Of a stretch of 64,000 nucleotides of DNA, positions 46,132-55,499 are shown one piece after another. Below the pieces are notes generated by a model that ran no database searches, had not been told where the DNA came from, and saw only the letters and a list, made by a program, of their open reading frames with translations. Position numbers and translations under genes: made by a program. Positions within the stretch are counted from its first letter, which is position 1; each line of letters starts with the position of its first letter. Source of the DNA: Collinsella sp. AM17-1 (GTDB lineage: Bacteria > Actinomycetota > Coriobacteriia > Coriobacteriales > Coriobacteriaceae); NCBI RefSeq assembly GCF_003470665.1, contig NZ_QRJZ01000002.1, positions 114,901 to 178,900 on the forward strand, in the 5' to 3' direction.

Positions 46132-47055
46132 CTAATTCCAGTTCATGCCGAACTTGCGCGATCCCAATACGTCCTTCCAATGGCTCTCGCGCTCGCACAC
46201 TTCGGCAGCGGTCATCTTTGTGTCGCATACCTCAAGGATGGAGTAGGTAAAGTTCTCGATGATGTACCCAGCCCCGTGCTCAGCCATGATGGCCTTGAAT
46301 GCCTTGTTGCCGCCCGTAGGGTCCTCGGGGTTGGCATAGGCGCTCCAACGCTGCCAGATACCCAGGTCCGCGCCTGCGTCCTTCTTGCTGTCGCCCGATG
46401 CCGAGCCCACGTAGAGCTTTCCCGTCGCGGTGTCGGTGATGCAGTTGACGCCCTTCACGTTGTCCAACGCCCAGTACCAGTCGGAGCCCACGCTAGCGAT
46501 GATGGCCTGCAGTGTCTTGTGGTCGATGCGAACGTACTTGTAGCCGGGGAAGGGGCTCACGTTGCCCAGGCTCATCGAGTACTCGTATACAACGGGTTCA
46601 AAGTCTCGCATCGTGTTCTCGTAGAACTTGTTGTAGATATCGCGTCCGATCGGCTTCTTCAGCTTGATGATAAGACGCTTGATGTAGGCCTCGTAGTCAG
46701 GAAGAAGCGTCAGCTTGTAGCCCACGCCGCCCAGCACCTCGGGCACCACCTTCTCCACTTTGTGCATGCCGCCGAAGATGAAGTACTCTGGCCCGTAGGT
46801 GTAGTACTGGGCGAACGAGAGCAGGTACTCTGCATGGTTGAGGTTGTTGTTCGCCTGCTCCGTCGCGCTCCTCCACGCGTTCATTTCGTACCATCGCGAG
46901 CCGCTATCGGTCCTCTCGGTGGTCGAGGTATCTTTTAGCAGCAGGTCGTACGCGCGTAGGCTCACGTCGCCAGCGTTCATGTTGAACTTAACCTTGGTCT
47001 TCTCGGGGTGTACCACCGGCATCAAGTCCCTGAGTGTTATCACGGGATTTCCCAT
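46132..47055 (-). CDS. GIY-YIG nuclease-like protein
   Basis: The 307-residue protein has a C-terminal GIY-YIG-type domain (about residues 200-307). The paired strands are GVNCITDTATGKLYVGSASG, followed by the arginine helix (LGIWQRWSAYANP), and the end reads ERESHWKDVLGSRKFGMNWN with the catalytic Glu region. The N-terminal 190 residues are a separate domain with no motif that I can name. The first strand is VNCIT and not the exact GIY. Such proteins occur as stand-alone nucleases of unknown target. The following fragment of an ADP-ribosylglycohydrolase suggests a former two-gene module. Confidence 0.75.
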   Translation of the reverse strand: MGNPVITLRDLMPVVHPEKTKVKFNMNAGDVSLRAYDLLLKDTSTTERTDSGSRWYEMNAWRSATEQANNNLNHAEYLLSFAQYYTYGPEYFIFGGMHKVEKVVPEVLGGVGYKLTLLPDYEAYIKRLIIKLKKPIGRDIYNKFYENTMRDFEPVVYEYSMSLGNVSPFPGYKYVRIDHKTLQAIIASVGSDWYWALDNVKGVNCITDTATGKLYVGSASGDSKKDAGADLGIWQRWSAYANPEDPTGGNKAFKAIMAEHGAGYIIENFTYSILEVCDTKMTAAEVCERESHWKDVLGSRKFGMNWN

Positions 47056-47252
47056 GCTTATTCCGCCTTTTCGATTCGAAAGCTTGTAGATCGAATCATA
47101 TCACTCGCTTTCCAGGCGAATATTAGCGCTCAGCTAACCATCCTGTTCCTGATGCTTTCCTCTCGATCGGGGATGCCCATTGGTGGGCGCACCGAAGGAG
47201 GACGCCTACGCCGTCGCGGCCGCAGAGCGCCGACCCCGCTGAGCTCGAGCGC

Positions 47253-47924
47253 GTGAACGCCGACGGCTCCAAGGGCATCCCCGAGCTCGCGCTGGGCACC
47301 ACCGAGGCCGAGGCCGTCAAGCTCTTCGCCAACACCTACCTGGCGCTGCGCGTGGCCTACTTCAACGAGCTCGACACCTACTGCGAGGTTCGAGGCCTCA
47401 ACACGCGCGACGTCATCGACGGCGTGTGCCTGGAGCCGCGCATCGGCAGTCGCTACAACAACCCCAGCTTCGGCTACGGCGGCTACTGCCTGCCCAAGGA
47501 CACCAAGCAGCTGCTGGCCAACTACAGGGACGTGCCGTATAACCTGATCGAGGCCATCGTGGAGGCCAACCGCACCCGCAAGGACTTCGTCGCCGACGAG
47601 GTGCTGCAGATGGTGTGGGACCGCGTGTACGAGGGCAAGCCGAAGCCGGTCGTGGGCGTCTACCGCCTGACGATGAAGTCCAACTCTGATAACTTCCGCG
47701 CGAGCTCCATCCAGGGCGTCATGAAGCGCGTGAAGGCCAAGGGCGTGCCCGTGGTGGTCTACGAGCCCACGCTGGACGCGCCGGAGTTCTTCGGGTCCGA
47801 GGTGACCCACGAGCTGGAGGCCTTCAAGGCCGACTGCGACGTGATCGTCGCCAACCGCTGGAGCGACGAGCTCGCGGACGTGGCGGACAAGGTGTACACA
47901 AGGGATCTGTTTAAGCGGGATTAG
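47253..47924 (+). pseudogene. UDP-glucose/UDP-sugar 6-dehydrogenase, C-terminal two thirds
   Basis: The 223 codons match the middle and C-terminal domains of UDP-glucose dehydrogenases: STEAEA-like [28 protein letters not shown]. Then comes the catalytic cysteine motif [18 protein letters not shown] and the UDP-binding end VVVYEPTLD. The N-terminal NAD-binding Rossmann domain (about 150-170 residues) is absent upstream, where the sequence ends abruptly in unrelated bases near 47,170. There is no ribosome binding site at the GTG. It is most likely a truncated remnant of a capsule gene. Confidence 0.8.
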
Positions 47925-47968
47925 GGGAGAGCGGTTGCCTGCCTGTAGCCGGGAAATCATTGAGCGCT

Positions 47969-48000
47969 GGGGTGGTATCGACGCTTGTCGATACCACCCC
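47969..48000 (+). terminator. Strong terminator-like hairpin
   Basis: GGGGTGGTATCGAC and GTCGATACCACCCC form a perfect 14-base stem with a four-base loop, followed by CTATTT. It lies 45 bases after the dehydrogenase remnant and shields the AT-rich cassette that follows. Confidence 0.75.
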
Positions 48001-48153
48001 CTATTTCGAATTACATATGCCAAGGGAGAAGCGGTAGACAGAATTTGAACAACTAGCAACGGGCTATATAGCAGCACTGTTCATCGCATTTTTACTTCGA
48101 TCATTATGTCCGCGTGAATGGATAGACTAGAGAGCGGATTCTACTAAAGCAAG

Positions 48154-50160
48154 GTGGGGATCATTTTGGAAGAAATTAATCACTCTCGAGTCTCCTGTTA
48201 TGGACCCAATGACTATGGAACGTATCGCTCAATCGAAAGATGCAAAGAGATATTAATGGATGGCGAAAGCCATCCAATTGAAACAATTAACGATGCCATT
48301 GAGATCGGTGAAATTAAGGAGGTAATTGGATGCGTACCCGAGGCCTTCGATGATATGAGTCTCGAAATTAACCATATTCTAAAAAGGCTATATGGCAAAG
48401 CTTCTTCCTTTGCACATTCAGCATTAACAAATAATGCACTTTTAGATGTTTATGAAAGTGTCGAATGGCAATATATCGACAGGTTTTGGAATCTGGCCTC
48501 CTCAACTAAAGCATATGAAAAAATAAATTCCGATGAACTTGAAGAATTACTGAGTCGGCACTCGCTCTGCATCTCAAATGTAATGTCCCACTATGGATTA
48601 GTACAGAAGTTTGACCAACATATCAGAGCTGTCCTATCAAAAAATATTGACGCTGCAGTGAGCATAATTGTCGGGAACTTTGGCGCAGAGGTACGCTCTA
48701 AAGAGATGATATATCTACCGCCGTCATTGACCGGAAGTGATATCGATGAAATTGTTCTAAGATATCTTTCAGAGACTAATCCAAATCTTAATTATGTCCA
48801 GGTTCTCATGAACTGGCCCAGTGCAGCAGCAAAAGACTATAGTCCGTCAATCGAAGTTCGCATAAAGGCCAAAAGGCGCTATGAGGAATTAAGTAAACAG
48901 CTATTTGATGAGACTGGGAGTATTGAATACGGTATTGAAGCTTCGATTAGCGGTAACCAAATTGCATGCAAAGATTCCTATGTGGATGGAAATACTCTAA
49001 AGACTTTCTTCGGTGAAGAATGGCTAAGTCGCTACCTTGATCATCCAACCATAATGAACAACTGCGCGTACGTCTTTGATTATTTAGACGAGCGGGGGCT
49101 TCTGACTTGCCCCGCCCACGAACACGATGAATCTACCCTGATGAAAACCTTTGGTATGCGTGCCAAGGACGAATACGACAACAACATATTCTTTAAAATG
49201 CGTCAGGATCTTCTACTAGAAGAAACGGCCCTATATGCAAAGCTTCTTGAAAGAAATGGTAGACGCTTGGAAGATGCAATTGAATGGACATATAACGTCT
49301 ATTTTGCTAAAGAACTCGGGATTGGGGGTTTCTCGATCTCTTTACCAGCAACCGGATGCTCGTGGCTTGATAAATGCAAGGCCATGGGCCCGGAGCTTGA
49401 ACGTGCACTAAAGGCGTACTCGCTATATTCAAAAATGCATGTAATCGATCCTGATTATTTTCGATTTGAAAACTTCAAGCTCTTCTCTGAATTTAAATCA
49501 TTCTATGCAAATAAATACGTAATTAGGGGTGATCGCTATGACGAAGCAGCGAAACCCTTGTTTTGGGATCAATCATTGCTTGCCTTCGCATCCCGCATCA
49601 AAAGCCCAGAAGACAACCTTTGGGACCTGCTGCATAAGCATGTGGTCCATGTCGACGATTACGACGGAGATTACCGATCGGCAATAGAATCGCTAATCAA
49701 CAAGGGCTTTTTAGCTGAATCTGATAAAGACGGGCGTTTATTGCCTTCCAAAAAAGCCCATTATTTAAAGAAGATTTGGGATTCGAGCGCATACCCACTT
49801 TGGCGTTGTTCGAAAGCAACTATTGATGGAGCTCACGAGCTGGTAAAGCAAGGATATCTGAAATATAGCGACGCCTTATTTTCACCAGACGAAGCATCTT
49901 ACTTGAACTATATGTTCAATAATGCGATCCATTCAAATGCTTTAGCCCTTCGAAACTCTTACGACCATGGCAACTCACCTGTTGACGACCCCAATTCCAG
50001 CCAGTTCGCAAGAGACTACTATTTGTTTCTCACGCTGCTTATCGAAATCACTTTAAAGATCAGCGAAGAGCTTATCCGTTACACCGGGAATGGAGGAGAC
50101 TTAGAGTTAATTGATTGGCCGATGTATGGGAAGCACCTTGCTGGTTGCCGCAAACGGTAA
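48154..50160 (+). CDS. Large unknown protein with a C-terminal HEPN-type R-N-x3-H motif
   Basis: I do not recognise the full-length family. The 668-residue protein is mostly alpha-helical in appearance and acidic, and its gene is clearly AT-richer than the core genes. Near the C-terminus ALALRNSYDHGNSP (Arg600, His605) fits the HEPN RNase motif R-[N/H/D]-x3-H. It sits in a helical context followed by DYYLFLTLLIEITLKISEEL, as in DUF4209-like and abortive-infection HEPN proteins. Start choice is uncertain: GTG 48154 or TTG 48166 behind AAGGTGGGG. Two further AT-rich genes follow on the same strand. A defence role is inference. Confidence 0.6.
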   Translation: MGIILEEINHSRVSCYGPNDYGTYRSIERCKEILMDGESHPIETINDAIEIGEIKEVIGCVPEAFDDMSLEINHILKRLYGKASSFAHSALTNNALLDVYESVEWQYIDRFWNLASSTKAYEKINSDELEELLSRHSLCISNVMSHYGLVQKFDQHIRAVLSKNIDAAVSIIVGNFGAEVRSKEMIYLPPSLTGSDIDEIVLRYLSETNPNLNYVQVLMNWPSAAAKDYSPSIEVRIKAKRRYEELSKQLFDETGSIEYGIEASISGNQIACKDSYVDGNTLKTFFGEEWLSRYLDHPTIMNNCAYVFDYLDERGLLTCPAHEHDESTLMKTFGMRAKDEYDNNIFFKMRQDLLLEETALYAKLLERNGRRLEDAIEWTYNVYFAKELGIGGFSISLPATGCSWLDKCKAMGPELERALKAYSLYSKMHVIDPDYFRFENFKLFSEFKSFYANKYVIRGDRYDEAAKPLFWDQSLLAFASRIKSPEDNLWDLLHKHVVHVDDYDGDYRSAIESLINKGFLAESDKDGRLLPSKKAHYLKKIWDSSAYPLWRCSKATIDGAHELVKQGYLKYSDALFSPDEASYLNYMFNNAIHSNALALRNSYDHGNSPVDDPNSSQFARDYYLFLTLLIEITLKISEELIRYTGNGGDLELIDWPMYGKHLAGCRKR

Positions 50161-50205
50161 CGCTGCCCCTCAAAAGATTCTCTGTGAAGCTTAAAGGAGG
50201 TTTTA

Positions 50206-51294
50206 ATGAGCCCGAATACCAATAATAAGCAAGTTACGCATCATAACCATTTTGTACCACAGTTTTACTTACGTAATTGGTCTTCTAACGGCAATTCGCT
50301 ATGGGATTATAAGTTGGTTGTAGAAGATGATAGGGAGAAGACTTGGCGTACGACATCATTAAAGACGGCGTGCACTTGGAATGACCTATACACACAACGA
50401 ACCGCAGGGTCCGATGTCGACGATATCGAAAATTATTTTTGCGATGAATACGAGGCACCGGCATCCGCGATCCTAAGAAAGATCAGCTCTGGGGCGGCGC
50501 TCTCAAAGAATGACATTAATTGTCTGGTTGACTTCTGGCTGATTCAGCATTTTCGAACGCCTGCTTATTTGATAAAGAACGCCAAACTGACCGAAGAGGT
50601 ATTTGAGGAAATCACTAATCAAATACCAGATATCGTGTCGAAATATTTTTATGAAAAAGAGCTGGGGATTGCACACCCGGTTGCTCATAAGCCCGAGCAA
50701 TTTTATCCATTTCCCGTTCAACCAATTGAAGCCGATATCGATTTTGAGACGGGCACCATTACGTCTTCGATTGTATTGGGGCGAGCTAGTTTCCTTTCCT
50801 CGATTGCTTCTTTTGTTAACGGGAGCGTCGGCAACAGAGTTAGAAACTTTAATTGGACAATAGTTAGGCCGCCAAGGGAGCATTTCTTTCTCACATCTGA
50901 CAATCCCGCCATCGCTTTTGGGGCATATAAAGACAACAAAATAGAAGTAGATGGAATTGGGCTTGGTCGAAGGAATGTAACGTTGGTTCTCCCTCTAACC
51001 CCTGATGCTGCTCTATTTACTGAAGTTGGAGCTCTTCCGTTTGATATTCCGGAGCAGCTCAGCGTCAGGCAATGCGAACTAATTAACCAAGCAATATATA
51101 GGGGCGCTTATAGACATATCTTTTCTAAAAAGAAGATACCTAATATCAAGAGCAATTATCCACGGGTCATTAGCAGAGCCATTGTAGAGGAAGATCGAAA
51201 ACTGAGAGAAAACTGGGCATCGTCTCAAGCCGCCGCAGAGGAACAACACGAAGCATGGCTTGCTGCTAGAAATGGGACGCAAGGATCTGAATAG
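50206..51294 (+). CDS. DUF4238 family protein
   Basis: The 362-residue protein begins with THHNHFVPQFYLRNWS, the diagnostic N-terminus of DUF4238. It continues with YTQRTAGSDVDDIENYFCDEYE and later FFLTSDNPAIAF, other family stretches. The function of DUF4238 is unknown to me; members occur in accessory and defence-rich regions. AGGAGG stands six bases before the ATG. The gene starts 45 bases after the HEPN gene, and both are AT-rich, so they are likely co-transcribed. Confidence 0.82.
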   Translation: MSPNTNNKQVTHHNHFVPQFYLRNWSSNGNSLWDYKLVVEDDREKTWRTTSLKTACTWNDLYTQRTAGSDVDDIENYFCDEYEAPASAILRKISSGAALSKNDINCLVDFWLIQHFRTPAYLIKNAKLTEEVFEEITNQIPDIVSKYFYEKELGIAHPVAHKPEQFYPFPVQPIEADIDFETGTITSSIVLGRASFLSSIASFVNGSVGNRVRNFNWTIVRPPREHFFLTSDNPAIAFGAYKDNKIEVDGIGLGRRNVTLVLPLTPDAALFTEVGALPFDIPEQLSVRQCELINQAIYRGAYRHIFSKKKIPNIKSNYPRVISRAIVEEDRKLRENWASSQAAAEEQHEAWLAARNGTQGSE

Positions 51295-51312
51295 CAACAG
51301 TCAATCAAGCGT

Positions 51313-52095
51313 GTGCTTCATTCCATTGCGTCAAGCACACGGGAAAAGAGCGAGTTTCATCAAATGGTCTACGAATCATGTTATTGGAAAGATGACTTAA
51401 GGTCATACGCAAAAGAGTTAAGTGACTTTTCCACATGCACTACTCTGGAAGACGAGTACCGTGATTATCGACTGGAAAAGGCTCTTCTATTGTCCGCCTT
51501 TACCGTTCGCTTGCTCTTGGATGCAAATAAGTTAAGCGACCGTATTGGCTCGCTTAACTTAAAAGTCGACTTTTATCCTGCAAAGATAGAAGCTCAGAAA
51601 AATGTTTCACCCTTGGATAAACGCTTTATCGACGAACGATACTTCGACTTAGCTAGCCCCACGTCCTCGTCCATTTCTTTACGACGGCTCACGAACCAGC
51701 TCATTCATTCCGCTGTTGTTGTGGCGTTTTCATACGATAATGCAAATCGTGCGCTTGGCTTTTTTGTTGTATCCGATAACGACTATGAAAAGCGATTGTG
51801 CTATTGCAGCCTGAAGGAGTGGTCAAGCGTGGTAGAAGCCGTAGCGGATGATGACGTTATTTATGCTCTGATACATAAGGATCCGAAGACGGGGAAATGC
51901 ATAACCGTAAAGCTCGCCGCAAGCGATTTAATAGATATAGATGCCACTCTGAGCCGTCTTAAATCCAAAGGTCTCAGCCCGGATATCCTTGATGCCATTC
52001 GCAAAAACCTAACGCGCATGGCTACGGAGGAATCTGCTCGTCCTGACAGCGCTGCCGATCTAAACGATATGACTCCAGAAAGCCTCGATGCGTGA
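51313..52095 (+). CDS. Hypothetical protein, third gene of the AT-rich cassette
   Basis: I recognise no family. The frame opens at GTG 51313 but that codon lies inside a hairpin (CGTGTGCTT/AAGCACACG); ATG 51364 (MVYESCYWKDD) is a sensible alternative giving about 243 residues. The sequence is helical at the N-terminus with a hydrophobic patch (LLLSAFTVRLLLDANKL). It has a central beta-like part (VVVAFSYDNANRALGFFVVSD) and an acidic Ser-rich tail. It begins 18 bases after the DUF4238 gene, so it is probably part of the same unit. Confidence 0.6.
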   Translation: MLHSIASSTREKSEFHQMVYESCYWKDDLRSYAKELSDFSTCTTLEDEYRDYRLEKALLLSAFTVRLLLDANKLSDRIGSLNLKVDFYPAKIEAQKNVSPLDKRFIDERYFDLASPTSSSISLRRLTNQLIHSAVVVAFSYDNANRALGFFVVSDNDYEKRLCYCSLKEWSSVVEAVADDDVIYALIHKDPKTGKCITVKLAASDLIDIDATLSRLKSKGLSPDILDAIRKNLTRMATEESARPDSAADLNDMTPESLDA

Positions 52096-52294
52096 GGCGG
52101 CTCAACTTGCAATCTGACTCAGCATCATTCGACCCCTCCTTTCACCGACTGGCAAAACGATTTACACCTAATTTTGGGAATCGATCGCAGGGTTTAACCT
52201 TGCCCGTAGTCCGATCTCGCTAAACTAATAACTGCTGCTACCAGGGCATTTTCTGGTGCATATTCTATTGGCTCCTGCGAAGATCGGAGCTGTT

Positions 52295-53413
52295 ATGTTT
52301 ACTGTCGCGTTCCACACTAGCCGTCACTACATCCTGTTTACCGCCATGGCCTGCCTATGCGTTTTGCTGGGCGGGCCTTCTTATGCCGCGGGTGCGGAGA
52401 GCCTCATCATTGCGGGCGCGACGTACTACGAGCCGGGCGTCTCAGGCCCCGGTTGGGCTTGGACCGATGCCGACCACCTGGAGCTCAGCGGCTTTTCTGG
52501 CGAGGCCATCGGCGCCGATGGCGACCTGGTGGTGACCCTGACCGGGCAAAATTCCGTAAAGGAGATGCAAACGTCCATCGTGGACATTTCGCAGTGCGGT
52601 CTGGAGGTGTGGGGCAACCTGACGCTCCGCGGCACCGGGTCGCTGACGGCCACGGGATCGCAGTGCGGGATTCACGCGTTTCAGGCATTGGTGGTGGACG
52701 GCTGCACCGTCAATGCCCAGGCCGACGGTGCCGGCCTTGAGGACGAGGTCGTGGCCGGCCTGGTCGCGGGGCGTCTTGTCGTTCGCGGCGGCGGGCGCGT
52801 TGTTGCCGCGGGCGCGGGCTCCGGAGCGGGCGTGCGCGCTTACGGCGCGTACCTACTAGACGAGGATCCCGGCGATGGCGTGCCCTTCGGGACGCTTGCC
52901 GTCGATGCCTCGTGGCTAGATGCGACCGGCGCCGATGGCGGTGTTGGCTGCCTGGCCGGATCGCTTACGTCCGCGCGCTTTGTGGCGCCCGCCGGTGGGG
53001 CCTTTGGGGCCAGAGGCGTGTTGGATGCCGGCGGGGCTGTGGCCACGCATGTGGTGATCGAGCCCGAGGGTGCTGCTGGCCCGGCAGGGGAGACCGACGC
53101 GCGCGATGTGCCGAGTGATGGCCGCGAGCCTGCCTCCAGCGCCGATCCTGCTGCGGGAGAGTCTGATTCGGGAACGGTAGCGCGCCCAGAGGTGAAGCCT
53201 GCGGCTGCGACAACAACGACCACTACGGTGACTAAGACTTCGGTTACCAAGACCGCTAAGCCTAAGGCCGCTAAGCCTAAGGCCGCTAAGCCTAAGGCCG
53301 CTTCCACGACAACCGCCTCGCTCCCCAAGACCGGCGACAACTGCTTGATCGTCGCCTCCGCGGCCCTTTTTCTACTTGGGACAGTGCTCCTCGTCACCGT
53401 ACGCCGCTGCTGA
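52295..53413 (+). CDS. LPXTG-type cell-wall anchored protein
   Basis: I start at ATG 52295 behind CGGAG. The 372-residue precursor has a signal peptide (HYILFTAMACLCVLLGG, cleavage near SYAAGA). A repetitive beta-solenoid-like body follows (LEVWGNLTLRGTGSLTATG, VVDGCTVNAQADG), as in carbohydrate-binding or adhesin proteins. Then come an Ala/Thr/Lys/Pro-rich stalk with three KPKAA units, the sortase motif LPKTGD, a hydrophobic segment (LIVASAALFLLGTVLLV) and the basic tail RRC. It should be displayed on the cell wall. GC is high, unlike its AT-rich neighbours. A decayed paralogue lies at 55.5-56.3 kb. Confidence 0.85.
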   Translation: MFTVAFHTSRHYILFTAMACLCVLLGGPSYAAGAESLIIAGATYYEPGVSGPGWAWTDADHLELSGFSGEAIGADGDLVVTLTGQNSVKEMQTSIVDISQCGLEVWGNLTLRGTGSLTATGSQCGIHAFQALVVDGCTVNAQADGAGLEDEVVAGLVAGRLVVRGGGRVVAAGAGSGAGVRAYGAYLLDEDPGDGVPFGTLAVDASWLDATGADGGVGCLAGSLTSARFVAPAGGAFGARGVLDAGGAVATHVVIEPEGAAGPAGETDARDVPSDGREPASSADPAAGESDSGTVARPEVKPAAATTTTTTVTKTSVTKTAKPKAAKPKAAKPKAASTTTASLPKTGDNCLIVASAALFLLGTVLLVTVRRC

Positions 53414-53426
53414 AACACTAATTTTT

Positions 53427-53549
53427 CGGAAGTGCGGGGAAAAGCAGAACCTGTCGACCGTAACCCGCTATTTATCAACAAAACCACAGGTCGCGAAAGC
53501 GTAAAACCGTGGGCTGGTCGGCAGATCTAGGTTTTATCCCGCACTTCCG
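53427..53549. repeat. 123-bp inverted-repeat element, copy 1
   Basis: The ends are inverted repeats CGGAAGTGCGGG and CCCGCACTTCCG. The interior shares the stretch GTCGGCAGATCT and other blocks with copy 2 at 59,273-59,391. Similarity continues downstream into a short frame at 53,622-53,741 (MIALADISFTISRV), a probable remnant. The rest of the 557-base gap to 53,970 holds no gene I can support. Confidence 0.7.
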
Positions 53550-53621
53550 GAATTGTCTCCATTAGAGGCCAACCAACAGTCGGCGATTGTATCTCATGCA
53601 GTCAGTTAGTTAAAATTGGCC

Positions 53622-53741
53622 ATGATTGCGCTTGCCGACATATCATTCACCATCTCACGCGTGCTACCTCGCTACGATATTCGCGAGGCTCATGATGATA
53701 TAGTTTCGACCAAAGCATCGTTTGGCTTGGGATGGATTTAG
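53622..53741 (+). pseudogene. Short remnant frame, MIALADI type
   Basis: A 39-codon frame opens MIALADISFTISRV. Its first 14 codons resemble MVTLADIASAFSSV at 59,466, in the same position relative to the repeat element. The rest does not match. It is most likely the decayed 5' end of a small gene. No function can be assigned. Confidence 0.4.
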
Positions 53742-53970
53742 TTCAGTTCCCGAATGAGGGCAGGCTCTTGGGACCGAGAAATATTTACTCCTGGGTTCAA
53801 GCCTTGCAACTGCCGGCGCATCGATACCTTTTGTTATGCCAAAGTGATACACACATAACGAAGAAAGCCCCTGCAGGAAACGCTTCCGCTACATTTTCGA
53901 ATATCTGTCCCAGCGAGCATCTATCATAGGATGAGATTACTGGGCAATAGCCATAAGGATTGGAACTGTT

Positions 53971-54474
53971 GTGACTATCTTCAGCTGGAACGACTTGAAT
54001 CCAACTGCTCGCGAATACATCTTGATGGCCAAAGATGTGCGTGATATGCAATATCGCAAACAATGGCCTACGCCTGGAGGTAAAACGCTAATCGAACTCG
54101 TTGCTAACGAGAATAAAGCCCTTAAGTTTTATCTTGATCTTACAGAGAATAAAAGAAGTTCATCCTTAATTCTTGGACTTTCCGCTGACAGAAAAAGCAC
54201 CATGCAGACACGCGTATCAGATCGTCCATTAATTCGTCTTGATTATAGTGATAATCCCGAGGTCCTTCGTCACAGAAATCCAGACGGATCGCTGATCCTT
54301 GGTACTCATGTCCATTTTGATATAGACGGATACGGCGCCAAATGGGCTTGTGGCATTCCAGGTCAAAATATTTCGAAACCTCTGAACGACGATTTTGCAT
54401 CACTCTTTTGGTCATTTCAGGAAACTTGTAATATTACAGACAAGCTTAAAGTAGAGCTATCTCTGGGGGTGTGA
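53971..54474 (+). CDS. DUF6978-like protein, first gene of a two-gene cassette
   Basis: The 167-residue protein starts at GTG 53971 with AAGGA upstream. It has RLDYSDNPEVLRHRNPDGS, then THVHFDIDGYGAKWACGIP. These fit my memory of the DUF6978 family, in which a histidine-rich strand and an Arg-Asp motif are conserved. The pairing of such genes with DUF1828 genes is known to me as a recurrent arrangement; I cannot verify it here. The product is cytoplasmic, without signal or membrane segments. The next gene starts two bases after its stop. Confidence 0.65.
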   Translation: MTIFSWNDLNPTAREYILMAKDVRDMQYRKQWPTPGGKTLIELVANENKALKFYLDLTENKRSSSLILGLSADRKSTMQTRVSDRPLIRLDYSDNPEVLRHRNPDGSLILGTHVHFDIDGYGAKWACGIPGQNISKPLNDDFASLFWSFQETCNITDKLKVELSLGV

Positions 54475-54475
54475 G

Positions 54476-55252
54476 ATGAATGTAGATCAGGCTCGAGGCT
54501 TTATCTGCGCATACGCCAAGTTCGTAGAGGCAAATATGGTCCCGGTCCAGCAAGGTAATGGCGTCTGCATCTCCACCCCCATGCTCAATCGAAACAACGA
54601 TTGCATGCGGGTTTATCTGGGTGATGACCCAGCAGGCGGCTATGTCATTTCTGATCTTGGTGAAACCATCAATGATCTTGAATTGTCTGGATTCTCCATG
54701 AAAGGACAGCGAATCGATAAGCTCAATTCGATTCTTTCTGGCTTTTCGGTAAAGGAAGAAAAAGGCGAACTGTGTATAACGGCTTCCGGATCTGACCTTC
54801 CTATGAAGATGAATATGCTTCTTCAGGCTATGGCCTCTGTTGATGATATGTTTTTGTTATCTCAAAGCAGTGTGAGAAACCTCTTCACTGAAGATGTCGG
54901 CAATTGGCTGCTTGATAATGAAATCCCTTATGTTCCTGGCCCGTCTTTCCAGGGCCGATCCGGACTTTCGTTTAAATTTGACTATGCAATTGGTAAAAAC
55001 AAGAGAAGACCCATGCGCCTTATTAAAACGGTAAATAATCCTGGTAAGCAAGGCATTCAAAATGCATTATTTGGATGGGCAGACATTAAGTCGGCACGCA
55101 ACGATTGCGAAGGAGTCGTTTTTCTCAACTCCACCAACACTAAAGATGGCGTTGTCTCACCCGAGTCTATCGAAGCTTGCAAAAACTACGGACTTACTCC
55201 AATCATTTGGGGCGTCGATCAAGACTCCTATGTTCCCATGCTCGCTGCATAG
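54476..55252 (+). CDS. DUF1828/DUF1829 domain protein
   Basis: The 258-residue protein has GVCISTPMLNRNNDCMRVYL and GGYVISDLGETINDLELSG in its N-terminal third. These are the marks of DUF1828. The C-terminal part (about 130-250) with VVFLNSTNTKDGVV fits DUF1829. Families of this kind are found in phage- and defence-linked loci, sometimes as toxin-antitoxin-like pairs. AT-rich composition and the two-base gap to the preceding gene support a transferred two-gene unit. Confidence 0.75.
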   Translation: MNVDQARGFICAYAKFVEANMVPVQQGNGVCISTPMLNRNNDCMRVYLGDDPAGGYVISDLGETINDLELSGFSMKGQRIDKLNSILSGFSVKEEKGELCITASGSDLPMKMNMLLQAMASVDDMFLLSQSSVRNLFTEDVGNWLLDNEIPYVPGPSFQGRSGLSFKFDYAIGKNKRRPMRLIKTVNNPGKQGIQNALFGWADIKSARNDCEGVVFLNSTNTKDGVVSPESIEACKNYGLTPIIWGVDQDSYVPMLAA

Positions 55253-55447
55253 GCGGTTTGATTTTGAAATGCTCATGCACGCTGATGATTGGCATTTAGG
55301 CACGCCTTTCTGCTCTTTCCATTCGTCTGTATGCTTTACTCAGTTTTTTGTCGTAAGGCGCGACCAATGAAATCAAAAGAAAGACTACCGTGAAGATCTT
55401 GGTCGCAGAGCACGACCAATGCAATTTAAATAATGCTCGCGAAGATG

Positions 55448-55476
55448 ACGCCTTCAACTGCTTAGGTTGAAGGCGT
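55448..55476 (+). terminator. Hairpin after the DUF6978/DUF1828 pair
   Basis: ACGCCTTCAAC and GTTGAAGGCGT form a perfect 11-base stem with a seven-base loop. It lies 195 bases after the DUF1828 gene. The T run is weak. In the same gap, near-copies of GCGACCAATG and GCACGACCAATG occur at 55,358 and 55,413. Confidence 0.5.
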
Positions 55477-55499
55477 ATCGATTTACAAGTGACATCGAC

